The translations under genes were made by a program, and so were the position numbers. A stretch of 35,006 bases of DNA from Candidatus Desulfovibrio intestinavium (lineage in GTDB: Bacteria; Desulfobacterota; Desulfovibrionia; Desulfovibrionales; Desulfovibrionaceae): contig DWZD01000026.1 of NCBI GenBank assembly GCA_019118345.1, positions 1-35,006 on the forward strand, read 5' to 3'. Shown piece after piece: positions 13,513 through 22,496 of the stretch. The notes beneath the pieces were generated by a model. It did not search any database, was not told the origin of the DNA, and saw only the letters and a list, made by a program, of their open reading frames with translations. Every line of letters starts with the position of its first letter. Position 1 is the first letter of the stretch.

Positions 13513-15096
13513 TCAGGATACCCGTCGCAGACGCGCGCCAAACATGCCTTCAAGCCACGGATGATCCCACGGCGTCTTCCACTGGCTGAGACAGATCAGC
13601 CCGGGCATGTCACGCAGCAGTCCTTCCACTTGCGCCTCATTTTCCTCGCGCCGCAAGGTGCACGTCATATAGGCAAGCTCGCCCCCGGGCGCAAGGCAGC
13701 CCGCCAGCCCGCGCAAAATGGCCGCCTGTATGCCGACCAGCCGACGCATTTCCGCCAGAGGCCGCCGCCGTATGTCGGGCCGCCGGGCCAGTACCCCCAG
13801 ACCGCTGCACGGCACGTCAGCGATGATGCCGCCCTGCCAGCTGACCGGTCGAACCACAGGATGGCGGGCGTCGGCAAGCGCCAGCAGCGGCTGACGCAAA
13901 CGCAAACGGGCACATTGACCGGCCATGCGCGCCAGCCGCGCGCGGGAAGTGTCCGTGCACAACACAAGCCGCCCGCCCTGCTCGGCAAGGGCCAGCCCCT
14001 TGCCGCCCTGCCCGGCACAGGCGTCCCAGATGGCACGATCCTCGCGCAGCCAATCCGCAAGATTCAGGGCCGCCAGCACCTGCTGCGATCCCGCCGCCTG
14101 CGCGGACAGCAGACCGTCGGCTTCCAGCTCGCCCAAGGTTCTGCCGTCAGCGCTATGCGCCAGACAGCCGGGCGGCAGGGCCAGCCCCCAGTCGCTCACC
14201 GCCATGACGGCGCCGTTCAGCCCCGCAGGGAATTGTTCCCCGTGCATGGCTCCGGACGCGGCAGAGTCCAGCAGCTCGCGGCGCAGACGAGCCGCCCCGG
14301 GCCGTGAAGCATTGATGCGCCACCCATTCCACGGGCGTTCGCTCGAGCGGCGGAACAAGGCTTCCACACGTTCGGGCAGGCCCCGGGCTTCCTCCACCAG
14401 ACAGGCGGCCAGAGCGGAAGGCAGGCCGTAATAGCGAGCGGCGAGCGCAAACGGATCTTCCGCTTCCGGGTCGGCTCGGGGGGACAGCTCCTTTTCGGCA
14501 AAAAAATCCAATGGTTCCGGCCCTTCATAAAAGGCGCGCTGCCGGGGGCCATCCCCCAGACGCTGCACCGCACGCAAGGCGGCATTGACCAGACCGCCGA
14601 GCCGGGAACCATAAAGGGAGGACGCCAGATTGACCGCCGTGTGCACAACGGCATGGGGCGGAACACGCTCCAGAAACAGGAGAGCATAGGTTCCGGCCTG
14701 CAAAAGCCGCCGCAGGGGCAAGGGCAGGCCCTGCGGTTTGCTCACGCACTTGCCCAACACAAAGCCCAAACGCCGCTCATGGCGCAGCGCACCATAGGTC
14801 AGCTCAGCGGCCAAGGCGCGATCCCGGGCGTTCGGCCCGGCAGGGGCCACATGACAGGCTGCCCTCAGCTTCCCGCTGTCCATCACGCCGTCAGGAGCCG
14901 CATCATGACCCTGCCGGGAAGGGCCGAAAACGGTTTGCAGGGCGGCCTGCACAGTACAGCCTGACGCATGATGCGCATCCAGCAAGCAAAGCGCACGCAA
15001 ACACAGGGCCAGAGGAGACGGCCCCAGACGGCGCAGCCTGCCCTTTTCCGCAAAGGGCGTGCCTTCATGCTCCTGTCCGTTCACATCCATGCGCAT
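13513..15096 (-). CDS. rsmB: 16S rRNA m5C967 methyltransferase RsmB (Sun)
   Basis: A 527-aa RNA cytosine-C5 methyltransferase of the NOL1/NOP2/Sun family, modifying 16S rRNA at C967. Order: a NusB-like helical N-terminal RNA-binding domain (about 25-185) and the C-terminal SAM domain with motif I DACAGQGGKG (358-367), the motif IV cysteine in DVPCSGLG (Cys430) and the catalytic motif VI cysteine in MTCTLRREENE (Cys479). It is longer than E. coli RsmB (429), through an N-terminal extension, an insertion near 60-85 (SRQGHDAAPDG) and a longer linker (185-300). Start choice is between GTG 15099 and ATG 15096, both behind AGGG. It is part of the leftward def-fmt-DUF116-rsmB series. Confidence 0.9.
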   Translation of the reverse strand: MRMDVNGQEHEGTPFAEKGRLRRLGPSPLALCLRALCLLDAHHASGCTVQAALQTVFGPSRQGHDAAPDGVMDSGKLRAACHVAPAGPNARDRALAAELTYGALRHERRLGFVLGKCVSKPQGLPLPLRRLLQAGTYALLFLERVPPHAVVHTAVNLASSLYGSRLGGLVNAALRAVQRLGDGPRQRAFYEGPEPLDFFAEKELSPRADPEAEDPFALAARYYGLPSALAACLVEEARGLPERVEALFRRSSERPWNGWRINASRPGAARLRRELLDSAASGAMHGEQFPAGLNGAVMAVSDWGLALPPGCLAHSADGRTLGELEADGLLSAQAAGSQQVLAALNLADWLREDRAIWDACAGQGGKGLALAEQGGRLVLCTDTSRARLARMAGQCARLRLRQPLLALADARHPVVRPVSWQGGIIADVPCSGLGVLARRPDIRRRPLAEMRRLVGIQAAILRGLAGCLAPGGELAYMTCTLRREENEAQVEGLLRDMPGLICLSQWKTPWDHPWLEGMFGARLRRVS

Positions 15097-15210
15097 CACT
15101 CACAGGCCCTGTCCGGGCGCAAAATAATCGCTCAACCCGCTCAAACCAATCCGTCGCAGCAAAAAGACGATGAGGCACGCCCCATCCGTCAGGCTGCGCT
15201 CGCGGCGAAG

Positions 15211-16068
15211 CTAAACGCCGCTTGACGCCTGCGGACGCAATTCGCGCAAGATGACCGGAGGGCGCGAAGCGGGAATGTCCAGAAAGAGCCGGATGGCATC
15301 TTCCAGCCTGTCCAGCGGCACAAGGGTATCCAGACAGGGGCCGTGCGGCCGCTCATTGAGAATGCCGAACACCGGCAAGGGGTAGCTGTCCTGAATGCCG
15401 GAAGTCAAATCCCGCTCGCAAGCCACGGCAATGATGCAGCGCGGCTTGCGCTGCACCACGATGCGCCGGGCAATGGTGCCGCCAGTGGCAATGGCCAGAT
15501 GAACGCCGTAGGCATCCCGCAAGTCCAGCAGGCCTCCCACCGGGCAGAGACCGCAACGACGGCAGAGATCGACCTTGTAGCTCAGACGATGCGGACAGGC
15601 GCTGCGCTGCACGCAATGCGGCAACAGCAGGAGCAGCTCCTCGGGACGCACAATCCTGCGGTCGGCAAGCACAAGCTCATTGTTGACCTTGATGAAGGAG
15701 CGACGCAAAAGCGCCTTGTCCACGCCCACAAAGCGGGACAGCATTTCCATGATGGGAAAAACCAGCCGCACGACTACCTGACGCACCCGTCGCATGCCCG
15801 GGAAATTGCGCCCGGTATGAATGTGCACCACAAAGGACAGACACAGCCAGCACACGGCCACAATGAGCAGCAGGCCCAACACGCGGTTGAACGCAGGCAG
15901 CCAGCTCACGATCTCGCCCAGATCAAGCCACGGCAGAATGACGAAAAAAACGATCAACAGGCACAACAACAGGCAGGAAGCCAGCATCATGCCGATGAAG
16001 ACCCGCTTGTGCGCGCCGCCATACTGCGCGGCAGGCAGAGAATGAGGAGATTTGGCAAAAAGGGACAT
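15211..16068 (-). CDS. DUF116 membrane protein
   Basis: A 285-aa protein with two transmembrane helices (about 23-46 and 62-83), a short basic turn and a cytosolic DUF116 domain. Visible family marks: FIKVNNELVL, LLLLPHCVQ, then a cysteine set (Cys-Pro-His, C-x2-C-x2-C in CRRCGLCPVGG) that could bind zinc or an iron-sulfur cluster, and CIIAVACERDLTSGI. The function is not established. DUF116 genes are commonly found beside def, fmt and rsmB in Desulfovibrio-type and clostridial genomes; here it sits between fmt and rsmB, which supports the orientation of one expression unit. The ribosome site is weak. Confidence 0.85.
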   Translation of the reverse strand: MSLFAKSPHSLPAAQYGGAHKRVFIGMMLASCLLLCLLIVFFVILPWLDLGEIVSWLPAFNRVLGLLLIVAVCWLCLSFVVHIHTGRNFPGMRRVRQVVVRLVFPIMEMLSRFVGVDKALLRRSFIKVNNELVLADRRIVRPEELLLLLPHCVQRSACPHRLSYKVDLCRRCGLCPVGGLLDLRDAYGVHLAIATGGTIARRIVVQRKPRCIIAVACERDLTSGIQDSYPLPVFGILNERPHGPCLDTLVPLDRLEDAIRLFLDIPASRPPVILRELRPQASSGV

Positions 16069-16265
16069 CTTGCCCAGCCCGTCAGTTGTTCACACCCTGG
16101 AGGCAGCCTGTCCGGCTCGGCCAGACCGGCAACCCCGCCGCTGAAAAAAACTCAAAAAAACGCACTGCCGCAAAAACAGCCCTGAGCGCCCCTCTCGCGA
16201 AAAAAAGGGCCTGGCCTGACGCATGACCCGAAAAACAGAAAAAAAAGGCCCCATTTCCGGCTGTG

Positions 16266-17276
16266 CTACGCACCCACGGCATCCGGGCGTCGCGCTATCC
16301 CCACAAGGCCCGGCGGAACCTTTTGCAACAAGCCGTTGCACAGGGCCTCAGCGTCCATTTCCTTCTTTGCCGGAGGCCGCACCCGCCGCAAGCGGTACCA
16401 GCCGTCAGCACAGGCAATGCTTAGTCCCGCCCTGTCCCGACGCACGGAACCGCAGGCGACCGTCTCACCCCTCCCGAAGGCCTCGGCCTGCCCCGGCCCC
16501 AACTGCACGAGCAGCGGCTCGGCAATGCCCTCGAGGCACAGCAGCGTCCGCGCGCCCGGGACAGGCGTCACGCCACGAATCCGAGCGTCCACCTCGGCCA
16601 GCGAGCGCGTCCAGTCCACATGGCCGTCTTCCTTGAAAACCTTGGCCGCATAGCTCGCCTGCGACGCGTCCTGCGGCACGGCTGCCGCCGTACCGGCGCA
16701 AAGTTGCTCCAGCACGTCTATCAGCGCTTCCCCGCCCACATCGGCCAGCACATCATGCAGGCTGCCCGCCGTCTGTCCGGCCAGCGCCACGCGGCGTTGC
16801 GCATAGATCGGGCCGGTATCCAGCCCCTTTTCCATGCGCATGATGGACACCCCGCTTTCCGCGCCGGGCTGCCAGTTCTCCATGATGGCCCGCTGTATGG
16901 GTGCAGCGCCCCGGTAGCGCGGCAAAAGCGAAGTATGCACATTGAGCGGCGCCAGACGGGGAATGTCCAGTACCGTCTGCGGCAGAATCAAACCGTAGGC
17001 CGCCACGGCCAGAACATCCGGCGCAAGGGCGGCAAGTTCAGCTACCGCCCCGCTATCCCTGAAGTTTTCCGGCTGCCGTACCGGCAGACCCAGCGCCTGC
17101 GCCGCCTGCTTGACCGGGCTGGCCTGCAGCTTGTGCCCGCGCCCAGCCGGTCTGTCCGGCTGGGTGTAGACCGCAACGATCCCCCCATCCGGCCAGTCCG
17201 CCAGACGGCGCAATACCGTGGCCGCCAGTTCCGGCGTGCCCATGAAGACTATCCGGCAGATTTTCTTTTCAGACAT
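16266..17276 (-). CDS. fmt: Methionyl-tRNA formyltransferase
   Basis: A 336-aa enzyme that formylates initiator Met-tRNA using 10-formyl-THF. The formyl-transfer domain has VFMGTPELA (10-18), the folate region LNVHTSLLPRYRGAAPIQ with Asn112 and His114 of the active site, and LDTG with the catalytic Asp; the C-terminal OB-like domain with RGVTPVPGARTLL follows. The length is a little above the usual 310-315. Its start codon lies within def, a 28-nt overlap, so the two are translationally linked; a GTG or ATG further in would delete the first beta strand. Def then removes the formyl group after translation begins, so the pair is functionally matched. The 197 bp after the stop hold several A-tracts (16144-16246), acting as T-runs for leftward RNA, but no good stem. 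Confidence 0.95.
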   Translation of the reverse strand: MSEKKICRIVFMGTPELAATVLRRLADWPDGGIVAVYTQPDRPAGRGHKLQASPVKQAAQALGLPVRQPENFRDSGAVAELAALAPDVLAVAAYGLILPQTVLDIPRLAPLNVHTSLLPRYRGAAPIQRAIMENWQPGAESGVSIMRMEKGLDTGPIYAQRRVALAGQTAGSLHDVLADVGGEALIDVLEQLCAGTAAAVPQDASQASYAAKVFKEDGHVDWTRSLAEVDARIRGVTPVPGARTLLCLEGIAEPLLVQLGPGQAEAFGRGETVACGSVRRDRAGLSIACADGWYRLRRVRPPAKKEMDAEALCNGLLQKVPPGLVGIARRPDAVGA

Positions 17277-17767
17277 TTCTTGATCTTGGTGTCGTAAAGA
17301 CTCCGCCGCAGGCGGCTGATATGGTCAATGAACAGCAAACCATCCAGATGATCGCATTCATGCTGCACGATGATGGCCGCAAAATCCGTCAGCACCTCGT
17401 CAATCTCAGCACCATCCAAATCCCGCGCCCGCAAACGCACGCGCTCGTAACGCGTCACGTCCGCCCGATAGTTGAACGGCACGGACAGGCAGCCCTCCTG
17501 CTTGCTGACGATCTTCTCCCCCTCCAGCGTCAGCTGCGGATTGATGAGCACGCGCGGGCGGCGCTGCTCTTCCTGCGCGCCGTCATCCATGACGATCATC
17601 CGAATGTTGCGCCCCACCTGCGGCGCGGCCAGCCCCACGCCGGGCGCGGCATACATGGTTTCGAGCATGTCGGCGGCAAGCTGTCGAATTTCCGGCGTAA
17701 TTTCCCCAACAGGTTCACACGCCTCCTTGAGACGGGGATCAGGATAGGTGACAATATCAAGAATCAT
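17249..17767 (-). CDS. def: Peptide deformylase
   Basis: A 172-aa metal-dependent (Fe2+) hydrolase removing the formyl group from new proteins. All three family motifs are intact: GVGLAAPQ (43-50), EGCLS (91-95, metal ligand Cys93) and QHECDHLDG (135-143, ligands His136 and His140, catalytic Glu137). The length and motif spacing are those of type 1 bacterial deformylases. The C-terminus ends in a Lys/Arg-rich tail (DTKIKKCLKRKSAG) that overlaps the fmt start. The ribosome site is weak (GTGAG). Confidence 0.96.
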   Translation of the reverse strand: MILDIVTYPDPRLKEACEPVGEITPEIRQLAADMLETMYAAPGVGLAAPQVGRNIRMIVMDDGAQEEQRRPRVLINPQLTLEGEKIVSKQEGCLSVPFNYRADVTRYERVRLRARDLDGAEIDEVLTDFAAIIVQHECDHLDGLLFIDHISRLRRSLYDTKIKKCLKRKSAG

Positions 17768-17904
17768 GGCGACTCACTGCAAAAAAGATGTTCCCCCGCA
17801 ACGCCCGCAGCAGCCCTGCCTTGCGCAAAGGACGCCACACCCGGCGGCACGGAAGACAACAGCATACAAAATGCCGTCATGCCCCGCAAGCGCACCCGCA
17901 TCGT

Positions 17905-18765
17905 CTACTCCGCCCCGCGTCGCAAACCCGCCGCAATCACCGCACCCAGAATGATCGCCCCGCCGCACAACATCCGCAGGCCCGGCCGTTCCCCCAGACA
18001 CAGCCAGCTCACCGCAATGGCATAAAGCGGTTCCAGCGCTATGACCACCGCCGCCAGCCGTGCGGGAATTTCCCGCAAACTGTTCACAAACAAGGTATAG
18101 GCCAGACCGCTGCACAACAGTCCCAGACAGGCCAGCCACAACCAGTCCCATGCCGTCACCGCTGCCAGCTCACCCGCCACCAGCGGCAGGGTCAGCGGAA
18201 CAATGACGGCATACTGCCACCAACAAACCTCCTCTCCGCTCATGCTGCCCACGTTGCGCCGGTTGCTGACGGCATTGAGCGCATAAATCACCCCGGACAG
18301 CACCCCCCACATGAGGCCCTCTGTCCCCCTGTCGCCAAAATCATAGGCAGGCGTCACCAGCACCAGCCCCACCGTCACGCAGACCATGAGCATCTTTTCC
18401 GCGCCCGTGATGCGCTCCCGGAAAAAAAGATGCTCAAAAAAGGCCACAAAGGCCGGAAAGCAGGCAAAGCCCAGCGTCCCCACCGCCACGCCCCCCACCT
18501 TGATTCCCAGAAAAAAGGTAAACCAATGCAGCGCCAACAGCACCGCCGAGAGCGCAAGCCGGGCAACCTGATCCAACCGCCGTCCACGCCACGGCGCACA
18601 GCCCCGCCGCCACAACAGCAACCACAAGATGCCCAATGCAAACACCGTGCGTCCGAAAACAATCATTTCCGCACTGCACGCCGTCAAACGCCCAAATACC
18701 CCCGATACCCCGAACAACAACGTCGCCAGATGCATGGATACCAGCGCCGCCCCACGCGATGTCAT
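17905..18765 (-). CDS. EamA/RhaT-type drug-metabolite transporter
   Basis: A 286-aa integral membrane protein of the DMT superfamily, with about ten hydrophobic helices in two EamA repeats. Each half carries the usual features: VFGRTVFALGILWLL and LHWFTFFLGIKVGGVAVG in the first, IPARLAAVVIALEPLYAI and WLCLGERPG in the second. These carriers export or import metabolites such as amino acids; the substrate cannot be predicted. The ATG at 18765 is chosen for AGGAGA 6 nt upstream; the longer frame begins inside the palindromic element and is rejected. It lies 137 bp upstream of def on the same strand. Confidence 0.88.
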   Translation of the reverse strand: MTSRGAALVSMHLATLLFGVSGVFGRLTACSAEMIVFGRTVFALGILWLLLWRRGCAPWRGRRLDQVARLALSAVLLALHWFTFFLGIKVGGVAVGTLGFACFPAFVAFFEHLFFRERITGAEKMLMVCVTVGLVLVTPAYDFGDRGTEGLMWGVLSGVIYALNAVSNRRNVGSMSGEEVCWWQYAVIVPLTLPLVAGELAAVTAWDWLWLACLGLLCSGLAYTLFVNSLREIPARLAAVVIALEPLYAIAVSWLCLGERPGLRMLCGGAIILGAVIAAGLRRGAE

Positions 18766-18795
18766 GGCGTCTCCTTTTTGCGGTGATTTTTTCGT

Positions 18796-18848
18796 GCGAG
18801 GGGGCGAGGGAAACCGTTTTGAAAAACGGTTCTCCCTCGCCCCCTCGC
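18796..18848. repeat. Long palindrome A of the interspersed element
   Basis: A 25-bp stem between 18796-18820 and 18823-18848, with one bulged C (18832) and a 2-base loop. The outer half is GC-only in character (GCGAGGGGGCGAGGGA), the inner half is AACCGTTTT. It adjoins a C-rich tract and the body at 18849-18961. It lies between the EamA gene and aspS, outside all genes, and has no T-run as a terminator would. Confidence 0.85.
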
Positions 18849-18961
18849 GCTCCCCCACTCCCTTCCCAAAACTTTTGCCGGATCACTGTCACGCCGACGC
18901 GGCCCGGCTGGGCGTCGCGTGCCTGTTCCGTCCCCCGGCAACATGATAAAAAAAGGCCGGA
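18849..18961 (-). repeat. Interspersed element body, copy 1
   Basis: Order of blocks: C-rich tract (GCTCCCCCACTCCC), TTCCCAAAACTTTTGCCGGATC, a variable stretch, GCGGCCCGGCTGGGCGTCGC, GTGCCTGTTCCGTCCCC, then GGCAACATGATAAAAAA. The same blocks in the same order occur at 19009-19118. A promoter or gene is not evident. Confidence 0.8.
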
Positions 18962-19008
18962 CTGCCGCCGCCTCGCTTCAGATGCGGCTTATCTTGCTTT
19001 TTCTCCCC

Positions 19009-19118
19009 GCTCCCCTCCTTTCCCAAAAACGTTACCGGATCAATCTCTTGCCCCGCGGCCCGGCAGGCGTTGCGTGCCTGTTCCGTCCCCTGACGGCATG
19101 ATAAAAAAGACGCCGGCA
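19009..19118 (-). repeat. Interspersed element body, copy 2
   Basis: Repeats copy 1 at a 160-bp offset: GCTCCCCTCC, TTTCCCAAAAACGTTACC, GGATCAATC, GCGGCCCGGCAGGCGTTGC, GTGCCTGTTCCGTCCCC, GGCATGATAAAAAA. The strongest identity is in the 30-bp GTGCCTGTTCCGTCC segment. A small dyad, GCCGC/GCGGC, lies just before it (about 18967-18988) where copy 1 has the long palindrome. Confidence 0.8.
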
Positions 19119-19149
19119 GCACATGCTGTTCGACCTGCCTTTTTGTTCA

Positions 19150-19235
19150 GAGTTTGGCTGGGGCGGAGTCGGGCGTCGCCCGTCAGGCCGCAACGCTTGG
19201 CGTCTGGACAGCAAAGTTTTTCGGGGGATGGGGGG
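19150..19235 (+). repeat. Interspersed element body, copy 3 (inverted, diverged)
   Basis: In reverse orientation this stretch keeps the block order: G-rich tract, AAAGTTTTTC, a spacer, then a segment resembling GCGGCC-GGGCG-CG (19166-19195 read on the minus strand). It is followed on the right by the long palindrome at 19236-19283, just as copy 1 is flanked by palindrome A. It is more diverged than copies 1 and 2, so boundaries are approximate. Confidence 0.55.
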
Positions 19236-19283
19236 TGTGGGGGGAAGGCCCCCTTTGTCCACAAAGGGGGCCTTCCCCCCACA
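19236..19283. repeat. Perfect 23-bp palindrome B of the interspersed element
   Basis: The arms 19236-19258 and 19261-19283 are perfectly complementary over 23 bp with only CC between them. It begins with TGTGGGGGGAAGG and is unrelated in sequence to palindrome A. As DNA it could extrude as a cruciform, as RNA it would form an extremely stable hairpin. No T-run follows it. Confidence 0.92.
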
Positions 19284-19308
19284 AGAAAACAAACCATTGG
19301 CAAATCTC

Positions 19309-19354
19309 AAAAACAGCGGAACGCCGCTTCGCGTAAGCAAAGGGGCGTTCCGCT
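19309..19354 (-). terminator. Rho-independent terminator of the aspS operon
   Basis: Read leftward, AGCGGAACGCC (19354-19344) pairs perfectly with GGCGTTCCGCT (19325-19315), followed by G and five T (19313-19309). It begins 20 bp after the aspS stop codon and closes the long leftward core block. Confidence 0.88.
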
Positions 19355-19374
19355 CTGTCGTTTTTTCTGTACGC

Positions 19375-21222
19375 CTAATTCGTTGCGGCAGGGGCAGCTT
19401 CGGCGGTTTTTTCGCGCAGTCGCAGGCCGAGTTCGCGCAGTTGCTTGGCGGAGACCTCGGAGGGGGCCTGGGTCATGAGGCAGGTAGCCTTCTGGGTTTT
19501 GGGGAAGGCGATGACGTCGCGGATGCTCTGCGCGCCGGCCAGCAGCATGACGAGGCGGTCAAGGCCGAAGGCGAGGCCGCCGTGCGGCGGCGCACCCTGC
19601 TCCAGCGCACTGATGAGGAAGCCGAACTGTTCCTCGGCCTGTTCGGGACTGAAGCCGAGGGCCTCGAACATGCGGCGCTGGACTTCGGCGGAATGGATGC
19701 GGATGGAGCCGCCGCCCACCTCGTTGCCATTGAGCACCATGTCATAGGCACGGGCGCGGGTATGGGCGGGATCGCTGCGCATGAGTTCCAGATGGCCGGG
19801 CGCGGGCGAGGTGAAGGGGTGGTGGCAGGCCACATAGCGCTTTTCCTCCTCGTCGTATTCAAAGAGGGGGAAGTCGGTCACCCAGAGGAAGTTGAAGGTA
19901 TTTTCCGGCACAAGGCCGAGCTGGTTGCCGAGGTGCACGCGCAGATTGCCCAGGGCGGCATTGACCATATCCGGTTCCCCGGCCTGGAAGAAGACGATGT
20001 CGCCGAGCTGGAGATCGAGGGCTTCAGCGATGCCCTTGCGTTCTTCCTCGGAAAGGAACTTGGCGATGGGGGACTGCCATTCGTCGGCCTTGATCTTGAT
20101 CCAGGCAAGGCCTTGCGCACCGTAGATTTTGACGAAATCGGTATAGGCGTCGATTTCCTTGCGGGTCATGGCTTCGCCGCCGGGCACCTTCATGGCCTTG
20201 ACGAGCTTGGCGGCGGCAAAGAGCTTGAAGCCGGAGCCGCGCACGATGTCGGTGATGTCGTGCAGCTCAAGGCCGAAGCGGGTATCGGGCTTGTCCACGC
20301 CGTAGCGGCTCATGGCCTCGGCGTAGGGCATGCGGGGGAAGGGCCGGGGAATGTCCTGCCCCATGACATCCTTGAACACGCGGGCCATGAGGCCCTCGGC
20401 CATATCCATGACCTTTTCCTCGTCCACAAAGCTCATTTCGATGTCCACCTGCGTAAATTCCGGCTGGCGGTCGGCGCGCAGGTCTTCGTCGCGGAAGCAA
20501 CGGACAATCTGGAAATAGCGGTCAAAGCCGCCGACCATGAGCAGCTGCTTGAAAAGCTGGGGCGACTGCGGCAGGGCGTAGAATTCGCCGTTGTTGAGGC
20601 GGCTGGGCACAAGGAAGTCGCGCGCGCCTTCGGGCGTGGATTTGGTGAGGATGGGGGTTTCCACCTCGATGAAGCCGCCCTCGTCGAGGTAGCGGCGGAT
20701 GGCCTGGGCCACGCGGTGCCGCAGGCGCAGATTGGCCTGCATGCGCGGACGGCGCAGGTCAAGGTAGCGCCAGGTGAGGCGCAGGTTTTCGCCGGCGTCG
20801 GTGCGATCCTCGATGGGGAAGGGCGGCGTCTTGGAGGTATTGAGCAGTTTCCACTCCTTGACGACCACTTCGATGCCGCCGGTGACGAGGTTGGGATTGG
20901 TCATGCCCTCGGGACGGGGGCGCACCGTGCCCTTGATGGCCAGCACATATTCGGCGCGCAGGATGTGGGCATCCTCATGGGCCTTGGGGGCGATTTCCGG
21001 GCTGAAGACGATCTGGGTGAGACCTTCGCGGTCGCGCAGATCGACAAAGATGAGGCCGCCGTGGTCGCGGCGGTATTGCGCCCAGCCCATGAGGCAGACG
21101 TCGGCGCCGTCATCGGCGGCGGTCAGCTGGCCGCAGGTATGGGTGCGCGTCCAGCCGCCCACTTCCTCGATGTATTTCTGATGCTCCTGCTGGAGATCCT
21201 GGGTTTGGGTCTGATCACTCAT
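19375..21222 (-). CDS. aspS: Aspartyl-tRNA synthetase
   Basis: A 615-aa class IIb synthetase charging tRNA-Asp (possibly also tRNA-Asn, which cannot be judged here). Order: N-terminal OB-fold anticodon domain with [20 protein letters not shown], class II catalytic core with [13 protein letters not shown], the motif 2 region [15 protein letters not shown] and motif 3 [10 protein letters not shown], with the bacterial GAD insertion between. The length is near the usual 590-600. The start ATG at 21222 overlaps the hisS stop codon as ATGAGTGA, so translation is probably coupled; the longer open frame runs into hisS and is rejected. Confidence 0.96.
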   Translation of the reverse strand: MSDQTQTQDLQQEHQKYIEEVGGWTRTHTCGQLTAADDGADVCLMGWAQYRRDHGGLIFVDLRDREGLTQIVFSPEIAPKAHEDAHILRAEYVLAIKGTVRPRPEGMTNPNLVTGGIEVVVKEWKLLNTSKTPPFPIEDRTDAGENLRLTWRYLDLRRPRMQANLRLRHRVAQAIRRYLDEGGFIEVETPILTKSTPEGARDFLVPSRLNNGEFYALPQSPQLFKQLLMVGGFDRYFQIVRCFRDEDLRADRQPEFTQVDIEMSFVDEEKVMDMAEGLMARVFKDVMGQDIPRPFPRMPYAEAMSRYGVDKPDTRFGLELHDITDIVRGSGFKLFAAAKLVKAMKVPGGEAMTRKEIDAYTDFVKIYGAQGLAWIKIKADEWQSPIAKFLSEEERKGIAEALDLQLGDIVFFQAGEPDMVNAALGNLRVHLGNQLGLVPENTFNFLWVTDFPLFEYDEEEKRYVACHHPFTSPAPGHLELMRSDPAHTRARAYDMVLNGNEVGGGSIRIHSAEVQRRMFEALGFSPEQAEEQFGFLISALEQGAPPHGGLAFGLDRLVMLLAGAQSIRDVIAFPKTQKATCLMTQAPSEVSAKQLRELGLRLREKTAEAAPAATN

Positions 21223-22489
21223 GGTCGGTACCGCCAAGGGTCGAGGCCAGATGTTGCACCACATCGGACTGCGGCACGGCCTGCTGTTCGCCGCTGTCCA
21301 TGTCTTTTACCATAACCGTGCCGGAGGCCGCCTCATCCTCGCCAATAATGAGGCAGTAATGCGCTCCGGACTTGCCCGCCTGCCGCATGGCGCTCTTGAA
21401 GCCGCCGTCGCCGGTGTGGATCTCGCCCGCAAAGCCCGCCTCACGCAAGCGCTGGGCGAGGGAGAAGCAGAGGGCGCGGGCGTCCTCGTTCATGCCGAGG
21501 GCATAGAAAAGCGGGCGCTTCGGCGCTTGCTGAGGCAAAAGCAGGGCCAGACGTTCCATACCGCAGGCAAAGCCCACGCCGGGCACATCCGGGCCGCCGA
21601 GGCTCTTCACCAGTCCGTCATAGCGGCCGCCGCCCGCCACGGCGGATTGCGAGCCGATGTTTCCGCTTACCACCTCGAAGGTCGTGCGGCAATAGTAATC
21701 AAGGCCGCGCACCAGGCGGTGATCCAGCTCGAAGGGAATATGCTCAGCTTCCAGCAGGCGGATTACGGTATCGAAGTGCGCGCGGCAGTCCGGGCAGTTG
21801 AAATCCAGCAGGCGCGGCGCGGCATCCGTGAGGCGGCGGCAGCCTTCCTGCTTGCAGTCCAGCACGCGCAGGGGATTGGTCTGCATGCGGCGGCTGCAGT
21901 CCTCGCACAGACCGCCCTGCCCTGCCAGCCCGTTGAGATACTCCACCAGCGCCTGCTTGAAGAGCGGGCGGCAGGTGGAGCAGCCGAGGGAATTGATCTT
22001 GAGGGTCAGTTCCCGCAGGCCGATTTCCCGCAGAAAGCGCATGAGCATGGCGATCATGTCCGCGTCGGCGTAGGGACTGTGGGATCCGAGACATTCGCAA
22101 TTGAGCTGATGAAACTGGCGCATGCGGCCCTTTTGCGGGCGTTCGTAGCGGAACATGGGGCCGGTGGTGAAAAGACGGCTCACGCTTTCGCGGGTATGGC
22201 GCGCGTCCTCAATGTAGGCGCGCATGACGCCTGCCGTGGCTTCGGGCCGCAGGGTCATCAACCGGTCGTTGCGATCGGGAAAGGTGAACATCTCCTTTTG
22301 CACCACATCGGTTTCCTCGCCGATGGAGCGCCGGAACAGATCGGTGTATTCCAGTACCGGAGTCCGCAATTCCACAAAACCGCAACGCGAAAAGACGCGC
22401 CGCGCCGTGTCCTCCAGAAAGCCGAAGGCGTCGGAATCCGGCGGAAACATGTCCGCAAAGCCTTTGATGCGTGAAACGTGAGCTGCCAT
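21215..22489 (-). CDS. hisS: Histidyl-tRNA synthetase
   Basis: A 424-aa class II synthetase charging tRNA-His. Motif 2 region [19 protein letters not shown], the histidine-A signature [13 protein letters not shown] and motif 3 [13 protein letters not shown] are present, then the C-terminal anticodon-binding domain. Five cysteines (CSTC, CEDC, CNPDC-like spacing) in the inserted domain may be structural. The ATG at 22489 is chosen: TGAGG, which includes the purF stop codon, lies 6 nt upstream, and the residues start as HisRS proteins do. It begins 7 nt after purF ends and overlaps aspS at its own end. Confidence 0.96.
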   Translation of the reverse strand: MAAHVSRIKGFADMFPPDSDAFGFLEDTARRVFSRCGFVELRTPVLEYTDLFRRSIGEETDVVQKEMFTFPDRNDRLMTLRPEATAGVMRAYIEDARHTRESVSRLFTTGPMFRYERPQKGRMRQFHQLNCECLGSHSPYADADMIAMLMRFLREIGLRELTLKINSLGCSTCRPLFKQALVEYLNGLAGQGGLCEDCSRRMQTNPLRVLDCKQEGCRRLTDAAPRLLDFNCPDCRAHFDTVIRLLEAEHIPFELDHRLVRGLDYYCRTTFEVVSGNIGSQSAVAGGGRYDGLVKSLGGPDVPGVGFACGMERLALLLPQQAPKRPLFYALGMNEDARALCFSLAQRLREAGFAGEIHTGDGGFKSAMRQAGKSGAHYCLIIGEDEAASGTVMVKDMDSGEQQAVPQSDVVQHLASTLGGTDHE

Positions 22490-22496
22490 GATGACC

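Noticed and set aside
16069..16265. Terminator after fmt
   Set aside because: Many T-runs for leftward RNA, but no matching stem; described as an A-tract cluster instead.
19123..21315. 730-codon rightward open frame antisense to aspS
   Set aside because: Antisense shadow; Gly/Ala/His-rich composition without motifs.
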